A DNA stretch of 64,000 bases from Maribacter aquimaris (GTDB lineage Bacteria > Bacteroidota > Bacteroidia > Flavobacteriales > Flavobacteriaceae): NCBI RefSeq assembly GCF_014596745.1, contig NZ_JABTCF010000001.1, forward strand, positions 1-64,000. Reading direction: 5' to 3'. The first letter of the stretch is position 1. Each line of letters opens with the position of its first letter. A model generated the notes under the pieces. It saw only the letters and a program-made list of their open reading frames with translations, was not told where the DNA came from and made no database searches. Both the position numbers and the translations under genes were made by a program. This document shows positions 63,924-64,000 of this stretch, piece by piece.

Positions 63924-64000
63924 AAAATTTGAATGTAATGGATTAAGCTATCAAAGATACCTATTATCAAGAATAAACATACGCTGCCAGACCCTAAAAA

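Overview
The window looks like a chromosomal segment of a marine member of the Flavobacteriaceae (Bacteroidota). Signs of this are low G+C, Bacteroidetes-type -7 promoter boxes (TAnnTTTG), a SusC/SusD pair with an ECF sigma/FecR switch, a type IX secretion C-terminal domain, bacillithiol synthesis (BshB1), flavobacterial families (DUF4290, DUF2911, DUF493, YqgE), an RND pump fused to its outer-membrane factor, and several polysaccharide-type hydrolases. I cannot name the genus from sequence alone.

Layout. 1-8 kb: start of a secreted alpha/beta hydrolase (cut by the window edge), an ECF sigma factor, FecR anti-sigma, an STN-bearing SusC and a SusD. 8.3-9.5 kb: elongator tRNA-Met preceded by six tandem 113-116 bp copies of a multi-hairpin repeat, all between one strong promoter and the tRNA terminator; this is the least explained structure here. 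9.6-18 kb: housekeeping genes (START-like protein, class IV aminotransferase, YqgE, HU, a kinase-recQ-fmt operon, DUF493, DUF4290, murA with Asp at the fosfomycin-target position). 17.9-19.1 kb: a palindrome-rich non-coding stretch and a 39-residue basic protein. 19.1-22.8 kb: a compact minus-strand operon SRPBCC-SDR-photolyase-[4Fe-4S] protein (reading frame broken at a G7 tract)-CDGSH-lysoplasmalogenase.

22.9-36.3 kb: a T9SS-exported protein, a DUF2911 protein, a GH2 beta-galactosidase, a PIG-L deacetylase/33-residue membrane peptide/sodium symporter unit, MscS, then lipoprotein-maf-HAD phosphatase-DUF2520. 36.5-46.6 kb: fused ResB-CcsA cytochrome c biogenesis protein, DUF4405 membrane protein, a trans-sulfuration PLP enzyme next to bshB1, a TPR histidine kinase, tRNA-His and an M28 peptidase.

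46.7-52.6 kb: a complete-looking trans-4-hydroxy-L-proline catabolic cluster: AraC regulator, then (divergent) a DHDPS-family deaminase, 2,5-dioxovalerate dehydrogenase, 4-hydroxyproline 2-epimerase and a FAD D-amino-acid dehydrogenase, leading to 2-oxoglutarate. An inverted repeat lies in the divergent promoter. 52.8-58.8 kb: heavy-metal efflux operon (His/Cys-rich small protein, CzcA-type RND pump fused to a TolC-type domain, adaptor lipoprotein). 58.9-64 kb: secreted carbohydrate-related enzymes (S1 sulfatase, Tat-exported Gfo/Idh/MocA oxidoreductase, GH20-like hydrolase, SGNH hydrolase).

All family calls are by eye from motifs and remembered family architecture; no database search was run.
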